From assembly GCF_000718555.1 (NCBI RefSeq), contig NZ_JOAN01000010.1, forward strand, positions 234,386 to 298,385: a stretch of DNA of 64,000 nucleotides, given 5' to 3'. Origin of the DNA: Micromonospora chokoriensis. Its GTDB lineage: Bacteria > Actinomycetota > Actinomycetes > Mycobacteriales > Micromonosporaceae. The notes under the pieces were generated by a model that saw only the letters and a list, made by a program, of their open reading frames with translations, was not told the DNA's origin and searched no databases. Shown piece after piece: positions 1 through 9,331 of this stretch. The translations under genes and the position numbers were made by a program. Positions within the stretch are counted from its first letter, which is position 1, and every line of letters begins with the position of its first letter.

Positions 1-884
1 ACCCGAACGTCGTCCAGCATGACCTCGCCGTCGGCCGTGAGGCCCTCGAAGGTCACGTCGCCGAAGGTCGCCTTCCCGAGCCGGAGAGGGCCCCGCGCCG
101 TCGCGCCCGCGAAGGTGGTCGTGCCGGTGAAGGTCGCCGCCGTGAAGTTCGCGTCGACAAGCGTGCAGCCTGCGGCATCGAAGCCGACCAGCCGTGCGCC
201 GGTCAGATCCAGCGTGATCTCCGGCCAGTGGGCCGCGTCGTCCGCGTGTAGGTGCCGGGTGAGCACGAGCTGCGCGCTGCGCCGGACCTCCGTCTCGCGC
301 GGCTCGTCGTCCGGCGCCGGCATCCGCAGGTACGCGCAGAGCACCGCGGCGATCGTCGGGCGCTGCCCCGGATTGTCCTGACCGAGGCGCTCCAGCGCGT
401 GCAGGCCGCCGAGGCGTACCGCCGCGCTGTCGTTGCCGAGCAACTCGACCGCCCGGGTGTAGAGCTCGGTCAGTCGACGCTCCGCCGCGTCGTGCTCGGC
501 GGCCCCGGACTGCCGGTCGTGGTTGCGCTGCGCGGCCTCGGCCACCGCCTCGGCGTGCGCCTGCACCCGGTCGCGGTGTGCCTGGTCCCGCGCGGCGACG
601 CTCTCCTGGTGCCGCTGCGCGCGTTCGGTGATCCATTGTCGTCGCGCGGCCAGCAGCAGCGCGAGCCCTCCGCCGGTGCCGGCGACCACGGTCAGGCCGG
701 TGCGGATCGCGTCGATGCGCAGCGTGGCGCGGGTGTCCGGCTGGCTGGCGCGATCGGCCTCGGTGAGCAGCAGGTCCAGCACCAGCCAGCCCAGGGCGAC
801 GGCGGCCAGCAGGCCGACCAGGACCAGCCACCACGGCATCACCCGCAGCTCGCGCTCGGTGGGTTCGTCGACAGCCACGGCCAC
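1..884 (-). CDS. Pentapeptide-repeat membrane protein (3' end cut by window)
   Basis: Partial gene read leftwards off the window edge. The conceptual protein starts at a GTG at 884 (a second GTG at 878 is also possible; no clear Shine-Dalgarno). It has two hydrophobic segments near residues 17-38 and 55-80, then a charged, Ala/Gln/Arg/His-rich stretch that looks like a coiled coil (about 85-145). Next comes a helical region with ELYTRAVELLG and AVRLGGLHALERL, typical of this actinobacterial family. Beyond about residue 230, residues recur every five positions (ANFTAATFTGTTTFAGA), which is the A(D/N)LXX pentapeptide-repeat pattern forming a right-handed beta helix. Family members are membrane-anchored scaffolds of unknown role. 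It is divergent from the lipase at 1083, with about 200 bp between. The function is not known; the family call is fairly secure. Confidence 0.8.
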   Translation of the reverse strand, partial: MAVAVDEPTERELRVMPWWLVLVGLLAAVALGWLVLDLLLTEADRASQPDTRATLRIDAIRTGLTVVAGTGGGLALLLAARRQWITERAQRHQESVAARDQAHRDRVQAHAEAVAEAAQRNHDRQSGAAEHDAAERRLTELYTRAVELLGNDSAAVRLGGLHALERLGQDNPGQRPTIAAVLCAYLRMPAPDDEPRETEVRRSAQLVLTRHLHADDAAHWPEITLDLTGARLVGFDAAGCTLVDANFTAATFTGTTTFAGATARGPLRLGKATFGDVTFEGLTADGEVMLDDVR

Positions 885-1082
885 AGCATGCCAGTCATCG
901 CCAATGTCCGATCTGGACCGTGGCGGTATGACCGTTTGCGCCCCGGCCGGAACAACGGGTTACCCGCGCGTAACAAGTCATTGACGTTTCTGAATTGTTG
1001 CGGGCATCATCGTCGCACGGTCGACCGGACACCCCCACCCACCTGCCCGGTTCGCCGGGCGCCTCCCCCCGGAGGTGCAGCG

Positions 1083-1874
1083 ATGCTGCTCCGAAAGACC
1101 GCCCTCGTCCTGGCCCTCACCACCGCCGCGTTGCTCGTGTCGACCGCCCCGGTGGCCGCCGCCCCCGCCGATCCCGCGCCGGCCACCGTCACCCCCGCAG
1201 CCTTCGCCGCTGCCGCGGTCAACCCTGTCATCGTGGTCGGCGGGCTCAGCGGCGTCGCCGTCGCCTACGAGCCGATCGCCGCCCGCCTGCGCGCCGACGG
1301 CTACCGCACCTTCATCTACCAGTTGCCCGGTCTGGGCCTCGGTGACATCCCCACCTCGGCCCGGGCGTTCGCCAGCTACGTCGACCAGGTACGCGCCAGC
1401 ACCGGCGCCGCGACGGTGGACGTCGTCGCCCACTCCGAAGGGGGCCTGGTCAGCCGGTACTACCTCAAGCGGCTCGGTGGCACCGCCAGTGTGGGCCGAT
1501 ACGTCAGCCTGGGCACACCGCAGTACGGCACGTACGTCGCCAACATCGTGGCCTTCCTCGGCCTGGGCAGCTGCGCCGGCATCGTGGCCTGCCAACAGAT
1601 GACCATCGGCTCGGCGTTCCTCGCCGACCTCAACGCCGGCGACGACACCCCGGGCTCGGTGCGCTACACCACCATCCGCACCCTGCAGGACGAGTTGGTC
1701 CGCCCCACCGGGAACGCCGCCGTCAACGACGGTGCCACGAACGTGCTGATCCAGGCGTACTGCCCGGTGCGGGTGGTGGGGCACCTCGGCCTGGTGCTCG
1801 ACGGCACGGCGTACACCATCGTGCGCGGCGCCCTGGTCGACGGCCCGGTGCGGCCCAACTGCCTCGCGCTCTGA
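1083..1874 (+). CDS. Secreted triacylglycerol lipase / alpha-beta hydrolase
   Basis: 263-residue secreted lipase-like protein. The ATG at 1083 is chosen because GGAGGTG (1071-1077) lies just upstream and the first 27 residues form a classical signal peptide (LRK, a hydrophobic core, then APVAAAPA). The mature part opens with the NPVIVVGGLSG strand and oxyanion region. The nucleophile elbow is AHSEGG with Ser118, an Ala-for-Gly variant of GxSxG seen in Streptomyces and Bacillus extracellular lipases. It resembles the small lipases and esterases that hydrolyse acyl esters outside the cell. His near the C-terminus (VVGHLGL) is the likely catalytic base; four cysteines could form disulfides. The substrate is unknown. 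Confidence 0.85.
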   Translation: MLLRKTALVLALTTAALLVSTAPVAAAPADPAPATVTPAAFAAAAVNPVIVVGGLSGVAVAYEPIAARLRADGYRTFIYQLPGLGLGDIPTSARAFASYVDQVRASTGAATVDVVAHSEGGLVSRYYLKRLGGTASVGRYVSLGTPQYGTYVANIVAFLGLGSCAGIVACQQMTIGSAFLADLNAGDDTPGSVRYTTIRTLQDELVRPTGNAAVNDGATNVLIQAYCPVRVVGHLGLVLDGTAYTIVRGALVDGPVRPNCLAL

Positions 1875-2048
1875 CCAGGTCCGGTGCGGTGGTCCCGGAG
1901 GGGGCCGCCGCGCCGGATCCGCGACGGTGAGTGTCGGGTCGGCGACGTTCTTGGGAAACGGGGTGTCGGACATCAGGTGTCCTCGATAGCCTGCTGCGGC
2001 TGTCCATTCCCGACAGTGGACGCTACTCGCCGAGAAGGAGCAGCGCGC

Positions 2049-4244
2049 ATGACCGAGCCGCCCACCGCGCCGCCGGAGAGCACCCCGCCGACAGTGCCGC
2101 AGCTCGACGTCCGGGCCGCGGAACCCCCGGCTGCCGACCCACCGGCGCCCACCGATCGGTTCGCCGACCGCCCACCGGGCTATCCGAGCGCGCTGGTCTG
2201 GCTGCGCGCCGGGATCCTGCGGGACTGGCGCGGCGTGGTCGGCGCGTTCTTCGCCACCTGGTTCTACCTGCCGGTGGCGCTGCTCCTGGCGTTCTGGGGC
2301 GGTCTCACCTTCGCCATCGCGGGGCTCTTCGCCGTCGGGACCGGCGTCGACGACCAGATGCCCCAGGTCCTGCGCGACGCCCCGCTGATCGGCTCCCTGA
2401 TTGATGCGTTCCTGACCCGCTCCGGTGGGGTGCTCGGCGGGGTGGCCGGCTTCGTCATCGGCTTCCTGGTCGGCTTCCTCTACGTGCTGGCGCTGCCCTG
2501 GATGGGCGTCTCCGACGACCCCTTCGCGCTGCTCGCCGGCCTGATCGGCACGGTCGTCGCGGCGGCGCTGATCGGCGTCCTCTACACGCTCTACCGGGTG
2601 CTGCTCGAACCGCGTCTGCTGGTCGTCTCGGGCGCCCGCCAGCCCAGCCGCCGCGAGGACGCGCGGCTGCGTCCCATCCTCGACGACTGCGCCCGACGAC
2701 TCGGCCTGCCCACCGTGCCCCGGCTGCTCATGGAGGACGACCCGGTCCTGAGCAACGCCCGCACGTATGCCCGGCACGTGGTGGTCACCACCGCCGTGCT
2801 GACCGAACCGGACGACGAGGTGGCCGCGCTGCTCAGCCACGAGCTGGTGCACTGGCGGACCGGGGACGAGATCACCAGCGCCTTCGTCCGCGGTGTCGGC
2901 CTGCCACTGACCCTCGCGCACGCCCTGCCGACCTGGCTGATGCGGACGTTCCCACACCCGGGCACCAACTTCGTGGTCTTCGTGTTCTTCTGGCCGGTGC
3001 TGCTCACCATGCGGTACGTGGTGCTGCCGCTGCACGCCCGCGACGTGCGGGCGGCCGAGTACCGGGCCGACCTCGGCGCCGTGCTCACCGGGCACGTCGA
3101 CGGAATGCGGCGCATCCTGGACCGGCGGCTCTCCTTCGAGACTGGCCGCAGCGGCTGGGACGAGGCGGTCTGCGCCACCCACCCGCCGCACGAGCTGCGG
3201 CTCGACGCGTTGGAGCGGGCATCGCTGACTGGTGCGGGCGCACCCGTCACCGTCGAGCGGCTGTTCAATGACCCCGGCCCGGTCGGCACCCGCCGCACCT
3301 GGCTGTTGGTCGGCGCTCTCATGCTGGCAGCCTGCCTCGTCACCAGCGGGCTCGGCGTGGTGCAGTGGGCGTTCTTCCGCCCCCAGGCGGCGGTCGACGG
3401 CTTCTTCGCCGCACTCGCCGACCGGGACAGCGACGCCGCGCTCGGCTACCTCGCCGACCAGCCCAGCGGCGCCGACACCAAACTGCTCGCTCAACTCCTG
3501 CGCGGCAAGGGCTACCAACCACCGACCGACGTCGAGATCACCTCGCTGGAGCGCGACAGCGACAGCGACACCGCCAAAGCCACAGTGGCGTACCGGCTGG
3601 GTGACACGCGGGAGACCACCACCCTCACCCTGCGCCGCGAGGACGAGACCAGCGCCGGGCTGTTCCACGGCTGGCGGTTGAGCGGTGGGCCGATTCCACT
3701 CAACCGCGCGACCGCCGAACCCGGGGTACGGCTCAACGGGGTCGAGCTGCCGGTCGCCACCGAGGGCACCCCGCTGGTGCTGTTGCCCGGCCGCTACACC
3801 GCGACCGGCCCGTCCAGCGCGCTCAGTGAGACGCCGCCCGCGACCGTGCTGGTCGGTCCAGGGGAGACCGCCGCCGTTCTGCAACTGGCTCCGGTGCTCA
3901 AGCCGGCGGCGATCGCTGCCGTCGAGACGCAGGTACGCGCCTGGTTGGACGAGTGCGCCAAGCAGACCGTCGCGGCCCCGCCGGGCTGCCCGTTCAGCTA
4001 CAGCAGCTCTACCCAGAAGATCACCTGGAAGATCCTGGAGTACCCGAAGCTCGCCGTCGAGCTCACCGGCCCGTCCAGCGCCCAGGTCTCTACGCCGTAC
4101 GAGACGCAGGGCAGGGCGGTGGCCAGCGGCACCACCACCTACTTCGGCACCACCTCACCGTTCACGGATGAGGACGCGTTCACCGTCGCGGGCGTCGCCA
4201 CCGCCGACGGCGACCGCATCACCTTCCGCCGCAGCACCAACTGA
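2049..4244 (+). CDS. Membrane M48-family metallopeptidase with large C-terminal extracytoplasmic domain
   Basis: 731 residues from the ATG at 2049, preceded by a GAGAAGGAG-type ribosome site. A Pro/Ala-rich N-terminus (1-45) leads to about four transmembrane segments (roughly 62-95, 128-150, 160-185). The peptidase region carries the zinc motif HELVH (His264, Glu265, His268) and a downstream RAAEYRAD with Glu337 as likely third ligand, the signature of M48 (HtpX/Ste24-like) proteases. Two more hydrophobic segments follow near 275-320. A further one at about 425-450 precedes a roughly 280-residue domain of unknown type that would lie outside the cell. It is more than twice the length of HtpX, so this is not a plain stress protease. 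The next gene starts 14 nt downstream and encodes an EACC1-like protein, suggesting a two-gene unit. The substrate is unknown. Confidence 0.8.
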   Translation: MTEPPTAPPESTPPTVPQLDVRAAEPPAADPPAPTDRFADRPPGYPSALVWLRAGILRDWRGVVGAFFATWFYLPVALLLAFWGGLTFAIAGLFAVGTGVDDQMPQVLRDAPLIGSLIDAFLTRSGGVLGGVAGFVIGFLVGFLYVLALPWMGVSDDPFALLAGLIGTVVAAALIGVLYTLYRVLLEPRLLVVSGARQPSRREDARLRPILDDCARRLGLPTVPRLLMEDDPVLSNARTYARHVVVTTAVLTEPDDEVAALLSHELVHWRTGDEITSAFVRGVGLPLTLAHALPTWLMRTFPHPGTNFVVFVFFWPVLLTMRYVVLPLHARDVRAAEYRADLGAVLTGHVDGMRRILDRRLSFETGRSGWDEAVCATHPPHELRLDALERASLTGAGAPVTVERLFNDPGPVGTRRTWLLVGALMLAACLVTSGLGVVQWAFFRPQAAVDGFFAALADRDSDAALGYLADQPSGADTKLLAQLLRGKGYQPPTDVEITSLERDSDSDTAKATVAYRLGDTRETTTLTLRREDETSAGLFHGWRLSGGPIPLNRATAEPGVRLNGVELPVATEGTPLVLLPGRYTATGPSSALSETPPATVLVGPGETAAVLQLAPVLKPAAIAAVETQVRAWLDECAKQTVAAPPGCPFSYSSSTQKITWKILEYPKLAVELTGPSSAQVSTPYETQGRAVASGTTTYFGTTSPFTDEDAFTVAGVATADGDRITFRRSTN

Positions 4245-4258
4245 CCAGGAGAACGACC

Positions 4259-4663
4259 GTGACCGACAGTGACGCCGCAGCCCGGCTGCCCGTCCGGCTG
4301 ACCATCAACCCCCGGCAGCGGCAGCCTCCGTCGGTCGACCTGCTGACCTGGATCCACCGCCGCCCCGAGTACCGGCCGGGGGTTCGCCCGGCCGGCGGCG
4401 GCGGTGGCCGGCCGGGTTTCAGCGACGCGGTGATCATCGCGGTGCTCGCCCAGGGGCTGCTTCCGGGGCTGTTCAACCTGTTGCAGTCCTGGGTCGACCA
4501 GCAGCGCACCGAGGCCAGCATCCGGATCCAGGCCGGGGACACCGAGGTGGAGCTACAGGTGAGCGGACGGACCGACTCCGCTCGCCTGCTGGCCCAGGCG
4601 ACCGAGGCACTGCGCGCCGCCCGGGAGCCCGGTTCGGAGCCCGGGTCGGACGCCGCCGGCTGA
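4259..4663 (+). CDS. Small EACC1-like protein (effector-associated constant component)
   Basis: 134 residues from GTG 4259, with AGGAGAA upstream and only 14 nt after the M48 gene. The layout is: an N-terminal strand (VRLTINP), SVDLLTWIHRRPEYRPGVRP, a Gly-rich linker, a hydrophobic helix (about 56-78, VIIAVLAQGLLPGLFNLLQSW), then a short beta region (ASIRIQAGDTEVELQVSG) and a charged helix (ARLLAQATEALRAA). That order (strand, LL-W-L motif, Gly linker, hydrophobic helix, VxxxxGxxxxV strand pair) is what I know of the EACC1 family. EACC1 proteins are small constant partners of peptidase or NTPase effectors in actinobacterial conflict systems. The assignment rests on pattern, not on a search, and a generic small membrane protein is the alternative. 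Confidence 0.6.
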   Translation: MTDSDAAARLPVRLTINPRQRQPPSVDLLTWIHRRPEYRPGVRPAGGGGGRPGFSDAVIIAVLAQGLLPGLFNLLQSWVDQQRTEASIRIQAGDTEVELQVSGRTDSARLLAQATEALRAAREPGSEPGSDAAG

Positions 4664-4678
4664 GCCGACGGCGTCCGA
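4646..4678. terminator. GC hairpin between convergent genes
   Basis: Perfect 10-bp arms TCGGACGCCG (4646-4655) and CGGCGTCCGA (4669-4678) with a 13-nt loop. It overlaps the stop of the EACC1-like gene and sits just before the end of the convergent aldo/keto reductase. There is no T-tract, as is usual for actinobacterial hairpins; it could serve both directions. Confidence 0.6.
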
Positions 4679-4687
4679 ACCGACGGG

Positions 4688-5560
4688 TCAGCTCGCCTTG
4701 GCGAGCGCCTCGAACTCGTCGTCGGTGAGCCGCACGTCGGCCGCGCCGACGTTCTCCTCCAGGTGCGCCACCGAGGACGTGCCGGGGATCGGCAGCATCA
4801 CCGGCGAGCGGCGCAGCAGCCAGGCCAGCGCGAGCTGCGCGGGCGACGCGCCGTGCGCCGTGGAGATGGCGTCCAGCGGGCCGCCCGGGCGGGCCAGCTC
4901 ACCGGTGGCGATCGGGAACCACGGGATGAACGCGAGGTCGTTGCGCTCGCAGTACTCCAGCACGTCCTCGGCGCTGCGGTTGGCGAGGTTGTACAGGTTC
5001 TGCACGGATGCGATCGTGGTGATCGCCCGGGATTCCTCGATCTGCGCGACGCTCACCTCGGACAGCCCGATGTGCTGGATCTTGCCCTCCTGCCGCAGCA
5101 GCGCCAGCTCACCGAGCTGATCGGCGAGCGGCACCAGCGGGTCGATCCGGTGCAGCTGGTACAGCGGGATGCTGTCCAGGCCGAGGTGGCGCAGGCTCAG
5201 CTCACACTGCTGGCGCAGGTACTCCGGCCGGCCCACCGGGCGCCAGTCGCCCGGGCCGGAGCGGGTCAGCCCGGCCTTGGTCGCGATGACCAGATCATCG
5301 GCGTACGGGTGCAGAGCCTCGCGGATCAGCAACTCCGAGACGAACGGCCCGTACGAGTCGGCGGTGTCGATGAACGTCACGCCCAGCTCGACGGCGCGGC
5401 GCAGCACCCGGACCGCCTCGGCCGGGTCCTTCGGGTCACCCCAGACACCCGGGCCGGTGATCTGCATCGCCCCGTAGCCGAGCCGGTTGACGGTGACGTC
5501 GCCACCGATCCGGTACGTGCCGGACGCCTTCGCGGGCTGCTCACTGATATTGGTCGCCAT
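4688..5560 (-). CDS. Aldo/keto reductase
   Basis: 290-residue NADPH-dependent oxidoreductase of the AKR (TIM barrel) superfamily. The catalytic tetrad is visible: Asp65 and Tyr70 (FIDTADSYG), Lys95 (VIATKAG) and His137 (YQLHRID). Near the C-terminus [16 protein letters not shown] is the usual phosphate-binding loop for NADP. The start at 5560 gives a typical N-terminus ending in the GYGAMQITG strand and is preceded by a purine-rich stretch. It most resembles the group of AKRs annotated as oxidoreductases related to YdhF/Tas or pyridoxal reductase. The substrate cannot be told. It is monocistronic, divergent from the YCII-like gene. Confidence 0.9.
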   Translation of the reverse strand: MATNISEQPAKASGTYRIGGDVTVNRLGYGAMQITGPGVWGDPKDPAEAVRVLRRAVELGVTFIDTADSYGPFVSELLIREALHPYADDLVIATKAGLTRSGPGDWRPVGRPEYLRQQCELSLRHLGLDSIPLYQLHRIDPLVPLADQLGELALLRQEGKIQHIGLSEVSVAQIEESRAITTIASVQNLYNLANRSAEDVLEYCERNDLAFIPWFPIATGELARPGGPLDAISTAHGASPAQLALAWLLRRSPVMLPIPGTSSVAHLEENVGAADVRLTDDEFEALAKAS

Positions 5561-5802
5561 GGCCCGATCCCCAATCGTCTCGTCGTGGCGGGCGTGGGCA
5601 GCGCGGGCGTGCAGAGCCCGCCCGCCACCGATAGATCATCCCCCGGAACCCGACAGTCATGCCGCTGGTTGGCCGAGTGTGGGCGTGGACACGCCGTACG
5701 CGCGTCGAGGCGAGTTGCCGGGAAGCGTCCGGTACGACGGGGTTGTCCGTGCGACGCTGGCCGGAGCCGGTGCGTTCCGGTGCGACGGCGGAGGGAGCAC
5801 CC

Positions 5803-6168
5803 ATGGCGGGAGTGCCGCAGGTCAACTTCGCGCTCGACACGTACGAGTGCATCGTGATCTATCCCGGCGCGGCCGGGCGGGCCCTGGCCAACGAGACCGT
5901 GCAGCGGTTGCAGGCCGAGCATGCCGAGCACATGCAGGCGTTGCAGCAACGCGGCATCATCCTGGTCGCCGGCTCGGTGGACGGGCCGGCGCGCGAGCCG
6001 GAGCCGCCGATCGGCTTCGGGTTGGCCCGCACCGGCAGCGTCGACGACGTACGCAGCGTGCTGGAGGCCGATCCGGCGGTGCAGGCCGGGCTCTACCGGG
6101 TGGACGTGCTGACCTTTCTCTGCCCGGCCGGTTCCCTGGAGTTCCCGCTGGTGAAGGCCGGGAGCTGA
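5803..6168 (+). CDS. YCII-related domain protein
   Basis: 121 residues from the ATG at 5803, with GGAGGGAG 8 nt upstream; longer in-frame starts lack a ribosome site. The ferredoxin-like YCII pattern is visible: an opening strand YECIVIYPG, a helix ending in EHAEHMQALQQRGIILVAGSVDGP, then DVRSVLEADPAVQAGLYRVDVLTF. In the family a conserved His and Asp form a putative active site; here the His of EHAEH and the Asp of ADPAVQAG fit those positions. Members are small proteins of unknown biochemical role, sometimes dehydrohalogenase-like. The 240 bp in front of it is a divergent promoter region without recognisable operators. Confidence 0.75.
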   Translation: MAGVPQVNFALDTYECIVIYPGAAGRALANETVQRLQAEHAEHMQALQQRGIILVAGSVDGPAREPEPPIGFGLARTGSVDDVRSVLEADPAVQAGLYRVDVLTFLCPAGSLEFPLVKAGS

Positions 6169-6300
6169 GCTGCCACCGCATCGGCGGCTGTCGGTATGAC
6201 GACGGCGCTCGCCTGTGCGCCGGTGCTACGGTCGCGCCCTGCGCGGGCCGCCGCCGGGGCGTACCCGGTGTCGTGGGTCGGCCCCGGTCGAGGAGTCGCC

Positions 6301-7683
6301 ATGGTCTCCGCCGCCACCCCCGATGTCGCGTCGGCCGCTGCCCGGCTGCGCGCCCTGCTCGGCGACCGGCTGCACGAGCCGGGCGATCCCGGTTTCGTCA
6401 CCACCACCCGGCTTTGGAACGGCGCGGTGGCGCGTACGCCCGCGCTGGTCGCCCACTGCCGGGACGCCGACGAGGTGGCCGAGGCGGTCCGCGTCGCCGC
6501 CCGGTGTCATCTGCCCCTCTCGGTCCGTTCCGGGGGTCACGACTGGGCCGGTCGGGCGCTGCGCGACGGTGCCCTGGTGCTCGACCTGACCGGCCTGAAC
6601 GCCGTCCGGGTCGACCCGGACGCGGCCACGGTGACCATCGGCGGCGGCACCACGGCGGCCGAGCTGCTCGCCGCCGCCCGCCCTTATGACCTGGTGGTGC
6701 CTACCGGCACGGTCGGCGACGTGGGCATGGCCGGGCTCACCCTCGCCGGCGGGTACGGCCCGCTGTGCGGCCGGTTCGGTCTGTCCCTGGACAGTCTGCT
6801 CGGCGCGGAGGTGGTCCTCGCCGACGGTCGCCGGGTCACCGCCGACCCCCGCCACGACGCCGAGCTGTACTGGGCGCTGCGCGGCGGCGGTGGCAACCTC
6901 GGCGTCGTCACCGAGCTGCGTTTCCGCGCGCACCGGCTACCCGGCGTGCTGGCCGGCATGATCATGTTCGCGCTCTCCGAGGCGCCGGCCGTGCTGCGCG
7001 GCTACGGCGCGCTGGTCGCCGAGGCCCCGGACGAGCTGACCGTGATGGCGGGTTTCCTGCCCGGCCCGGCCGGCGAACCAGTGATCTTCGTCTGCCCGTT
7101 CTACAGCGGCCCCGACCTGGACGCCGGGTCGCCGTGGATGGACCGCCTGCGCGCGCTGGGCACCCCGCTTGTCGACCAGATCGGCCCGATGCCGTACGCG
7201 GACGCGCTGCGGATGTTCGACGGCGGGATGGTCGACGGCAACCACTACCTGCTGCGTACCAGGTGGCTGCCCGCGCTCACCGACGCTGCCGTGGACGCCA
7301 TCGTCGACGCGGCCCGGCAGGTCAGCTCACCGTTCACCGCGCTGGCCCTGCACCACTTCCACGGCGCGGCCACCCGGGTCCGGCCCGCCGACACGGCGTT
7401 CGGGCTTCGTACCGACCACCTGCTGGCCGAGGTCATCGCGGTGTGGGCGCCCGACGACCAGGCCGGCCCGCACCGCGCGTGGGCCGAGCGGACCTCGGCG
7501 GCGCTCGCCCCGCACGCGCTGCCCGGTGGCTACCCCAACCTGCTCGCCCCGGAGGAGACCGACCGGGTCCGGCTCGCCTACGGCGTGAACTGGGCGCGGC
7601 TGCGCCAGGCCAAGCGCCGCTACGACCCCCGCGATCTGCTCCACGCGGTGCCCACCCTGCCGCCCTCGGGGCACCCGGAGTGA
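6301..7683 (+). CDS. BBE-type FAD-linked oxidase
   Basis: 460 residues from the ATG at 6301 (GAGGAG upstream); the track also allows an upstream start at 6196, which has no ribosome site. The FAD-binding PCMH domain covers about 35-215: PLSVRSGGHDWAG contains His80, the usual site of 8-alpha-histidyl FAD attachment, followed by GGGTTAAELL and VPTGTVGDVGMAGLTLAGGYG. The C-terminus has the berberine-bridge-enzyme motif around YGVNWARL and RRYDPRDLL, which closes the active site. Family members oxidise alcohols, sugars or secondary metabolites, passing electrons to oxygen. No secretion signal is visible, so it is probably cytosolic. The substrate is unknown and there is no biosynthetic cluster around it. 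Confidence 0.88.
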   Translation: MVSAATPDVASAAARLRALLGDRLHEPGDPGFVTTTRLWNGAVARTPALVAHCRDADEVAEAVRVAARCHLPLSVRSGGHDWAGRALRDGALVLDLTGLNAVRVDPDAATVTIGGGTTAAELLAAARPYDLVVPTGTVGDVGMAGLTLAGGYGPLCGRFGLSLDSLLGAEVVLADGRRVTADPRHDAELYWALRGGGGNLGVVTELRFRAHRLPGVLAGMIMFALSEAPAVLRGYGALVAEAPDELTVMAGFLPGPAGEPVIFVCPFYSGPDLDAGSPWMDRLRALGTPLVDQIGPMPYADALRMFDGGMVDGNHYLLRTRWLPALTDAAVDAIVDAARQVSSPFTALALHHFHGAATRVRPADTAFGLRTDHLLAEVIAVWAPDDQAGPHRAWAERTSAALAPHALPGGYPNLLAPEETDRVRLAYGVNWARLRQAKRRYDPRDLLHAVPTLPPSGHPE

Positions 7684-7882
7684 GCCGCCGCCGGGAGCAC
7701 CCCGACAGCGCACGCCGACGGAGGCGTACGATTCCCGGCGCGCGGTCGCCGATGCCCGTCGCCACAACGTTCCCGGTGCGGTTCCGCCCGCCGGCCCGAC
7801 GCGCACCGCGCGTCGTTGGACAACTGTTCCGCTGCTTGCAATGGGTCGGCCCCGGGTCCGACCTGAAGGAGAGACTAACCTG

Positions 7883-9331
7883 ATGGGCGTGACACGCCGC
7901 GCGAAGATCGTTTGCACTCTTGGACCCGCCACCTCGTCCCCGGAGCGCATCCGTGGTCTCGTCGAGGCCGGCATGAACGTGGCGAGGCTCAACTTCAGCC
8001 ACGGCAGCCACGCCGACCACGAGGCGGTCTACCGACTGGTCCGGGAGGCGTCGGAGGCCGCAGGTAAGCCCGTCGCCATCCTCGCCGACCTGCAGGGCCC
8101 CAAGATCCGGCTCGGCAAGTTCGCCGACGGCCCCCACGACTGGCGTACCGGTGACTCGGTGGTGATCACCGGCGACGACATCATCGGCAGCAAGGAGCGG
8201 GTCTCCTGCACCTACACCAAGCTGCCCTACGAGGTGAAGCCCGGTGACCGGCTGCTGATCGACGACGGCCGGGTCGCCGTCGAGGTCACCGACGTCACCG
8301 GCAACGACATCCGCTGCCTCGTCACCGAGGGTGGGCCGGTCTCCAACAACAAGGGCGTGTCGCTGCCCAACGTGGCGGTCAGCGTGCCCGCCATGTCGGA
8401 CAAGGACGCCGAGGACCTGCGTTTCTCCCTGGGTCTCGGTGTCGACCTGGTCGCGCTCTCCTTCGTCCGCTCGGCCGAGGACATCAAGCTCGTCCACAAC
8501 ATCATGGCCGAAGAGGGCGTGTTCCGGCCGGTGCTGGCCAAGGTCGAGAAGCCGGAGGCGGTGGAGCACCTGGAGGCCATCGTGTTGGCCTTCGACGGCG
8601 TCATGGTCGCCCGCGGTGACCTCGGTGTCGAGATGCCGCTGGACGAGGTCCCGCTGGTGCAGAAGCGTGCCGTGCAGCTGTGCCGGGAGAACGCCAAGCC
8701 GGTCATCGTGGCCACCCAGATGCTCGACTCCATGATCGAGAACTCCCGCCCCACCCGGGCGGAGGCGTCCGACGTCGCCAACGCGGTGCTCGACGGCGCG
8801 GACGCGGTGATGCTCTCCGGCGAGACCAGCGTCGGCAAGTACCCGGTGCTCACCGTCAGCACCATGGCCAAGATCGTGACGACCACCGAGGCGGGCTCGA
8901 TCGGGGTGCCGCGGCTGCAGCACGACCCGCGTACCCACGGTGGCGCCCTCACCGTCGCCGCCTCGTCGATCGCCCGGGCCATCAACGCCAAGGCTCTCGT
9001 CGCCTTCTCGCAGACCGGTGACACCGTGCGACGGCTGTCCCGCCTGCACTGCGACCTGCCGCTGCTGGCCTTCACGCCGGTCCCCGAGGTGCGCGACCAG
9101 CTCGCCCTCACCTGGGGCGTGGAGACCTTCCTGATGCCGTTCGTGCAACACACCGACGACATGTTCCGCCAGGTCGACCAGGCGCTGCTCGGCCTCAACC
9201 GGGCCAACCCCGGTGACTACGTGGTGATCGTGGCGGGTAGCCCGCCCGGCACCCCCGGCTCGACCAACACGCTGCGCGTACACCAGCTCGGTTCGCTGGT
9301 CGACGCGGCGTCGGCGCGGGCGCTGCAGTGA
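7883..9331 (+). CDS. pyk: Pyruvate kinase
   Basis: 482-residue pyruvate kinase: transfers phosphate from phosphoenolpyruvate to ADP, the last step of glycolysis. The start ATG 7883 follows AAGGAGAG. It begins TRRAKIVCTLGPATSS, and shows NFSHGSH, the Mg/PEP site region around VARGDLGVEMP, and the potassium/ADP loop in ATQMLDSMIENSRPTRAE, then the C-terminal regulatory domain with FSQTGDTVRRLSR. Length is normal for the bacterial enzyme. It overlaps tesB by 4 nt (GTGA), so the two are translationally coupled; pyk-tesB is also adjacent in mycobacteria. Confidence 0.97.
   Translation: MGVTRRAKIVCTLGPATSSPERIRGLVEAGMNVARLNFSHGSHADHEAVYRLVREASEAAGKPVAILADLQGPKIRLGKFADGPHDWRTGDSVVITGDDIIGSKERVSCTYTKLPYEVKPGDRLLIDDGRVAVEVTDVTGNDIRCLVTEGGPVSNNKGVSLPNVAVSVPAMSDKDAEDLRFSLGLGVDLVALSFVRSAEDIKLVHNIMAEEGVFRPVLAKVEKPEAVEHLEAIVLAFDGVMVARGDLGVEMPLDEVPLVQKRAVQLCRENAKPVIVATQMLDSMIENSRPTRAEASDVANAVLDGADAVMLSGETSVGKYPVLTVSTMAKIVTTTEAGSIGVPRLQHDPRTHGGALTVAASSIARAINAKALVAFSQTGDTVRRLSRLHCDLPLLAFTPVPEVRDQLALTWGVETFLMPFVQHTDDMFRQVDQALLGLNRANPGDYVVIVAGSPPGTPGSTNTLRVHQLGSLVDAASARALQ

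Noticed and set aside
978..3884. 968-residue minus-strand open frame
   Set aside because: Shadow of the lipase and M48 genes; no family motifs, His/Gln/Arg-rich composition typical of GC-driven antisense frames.
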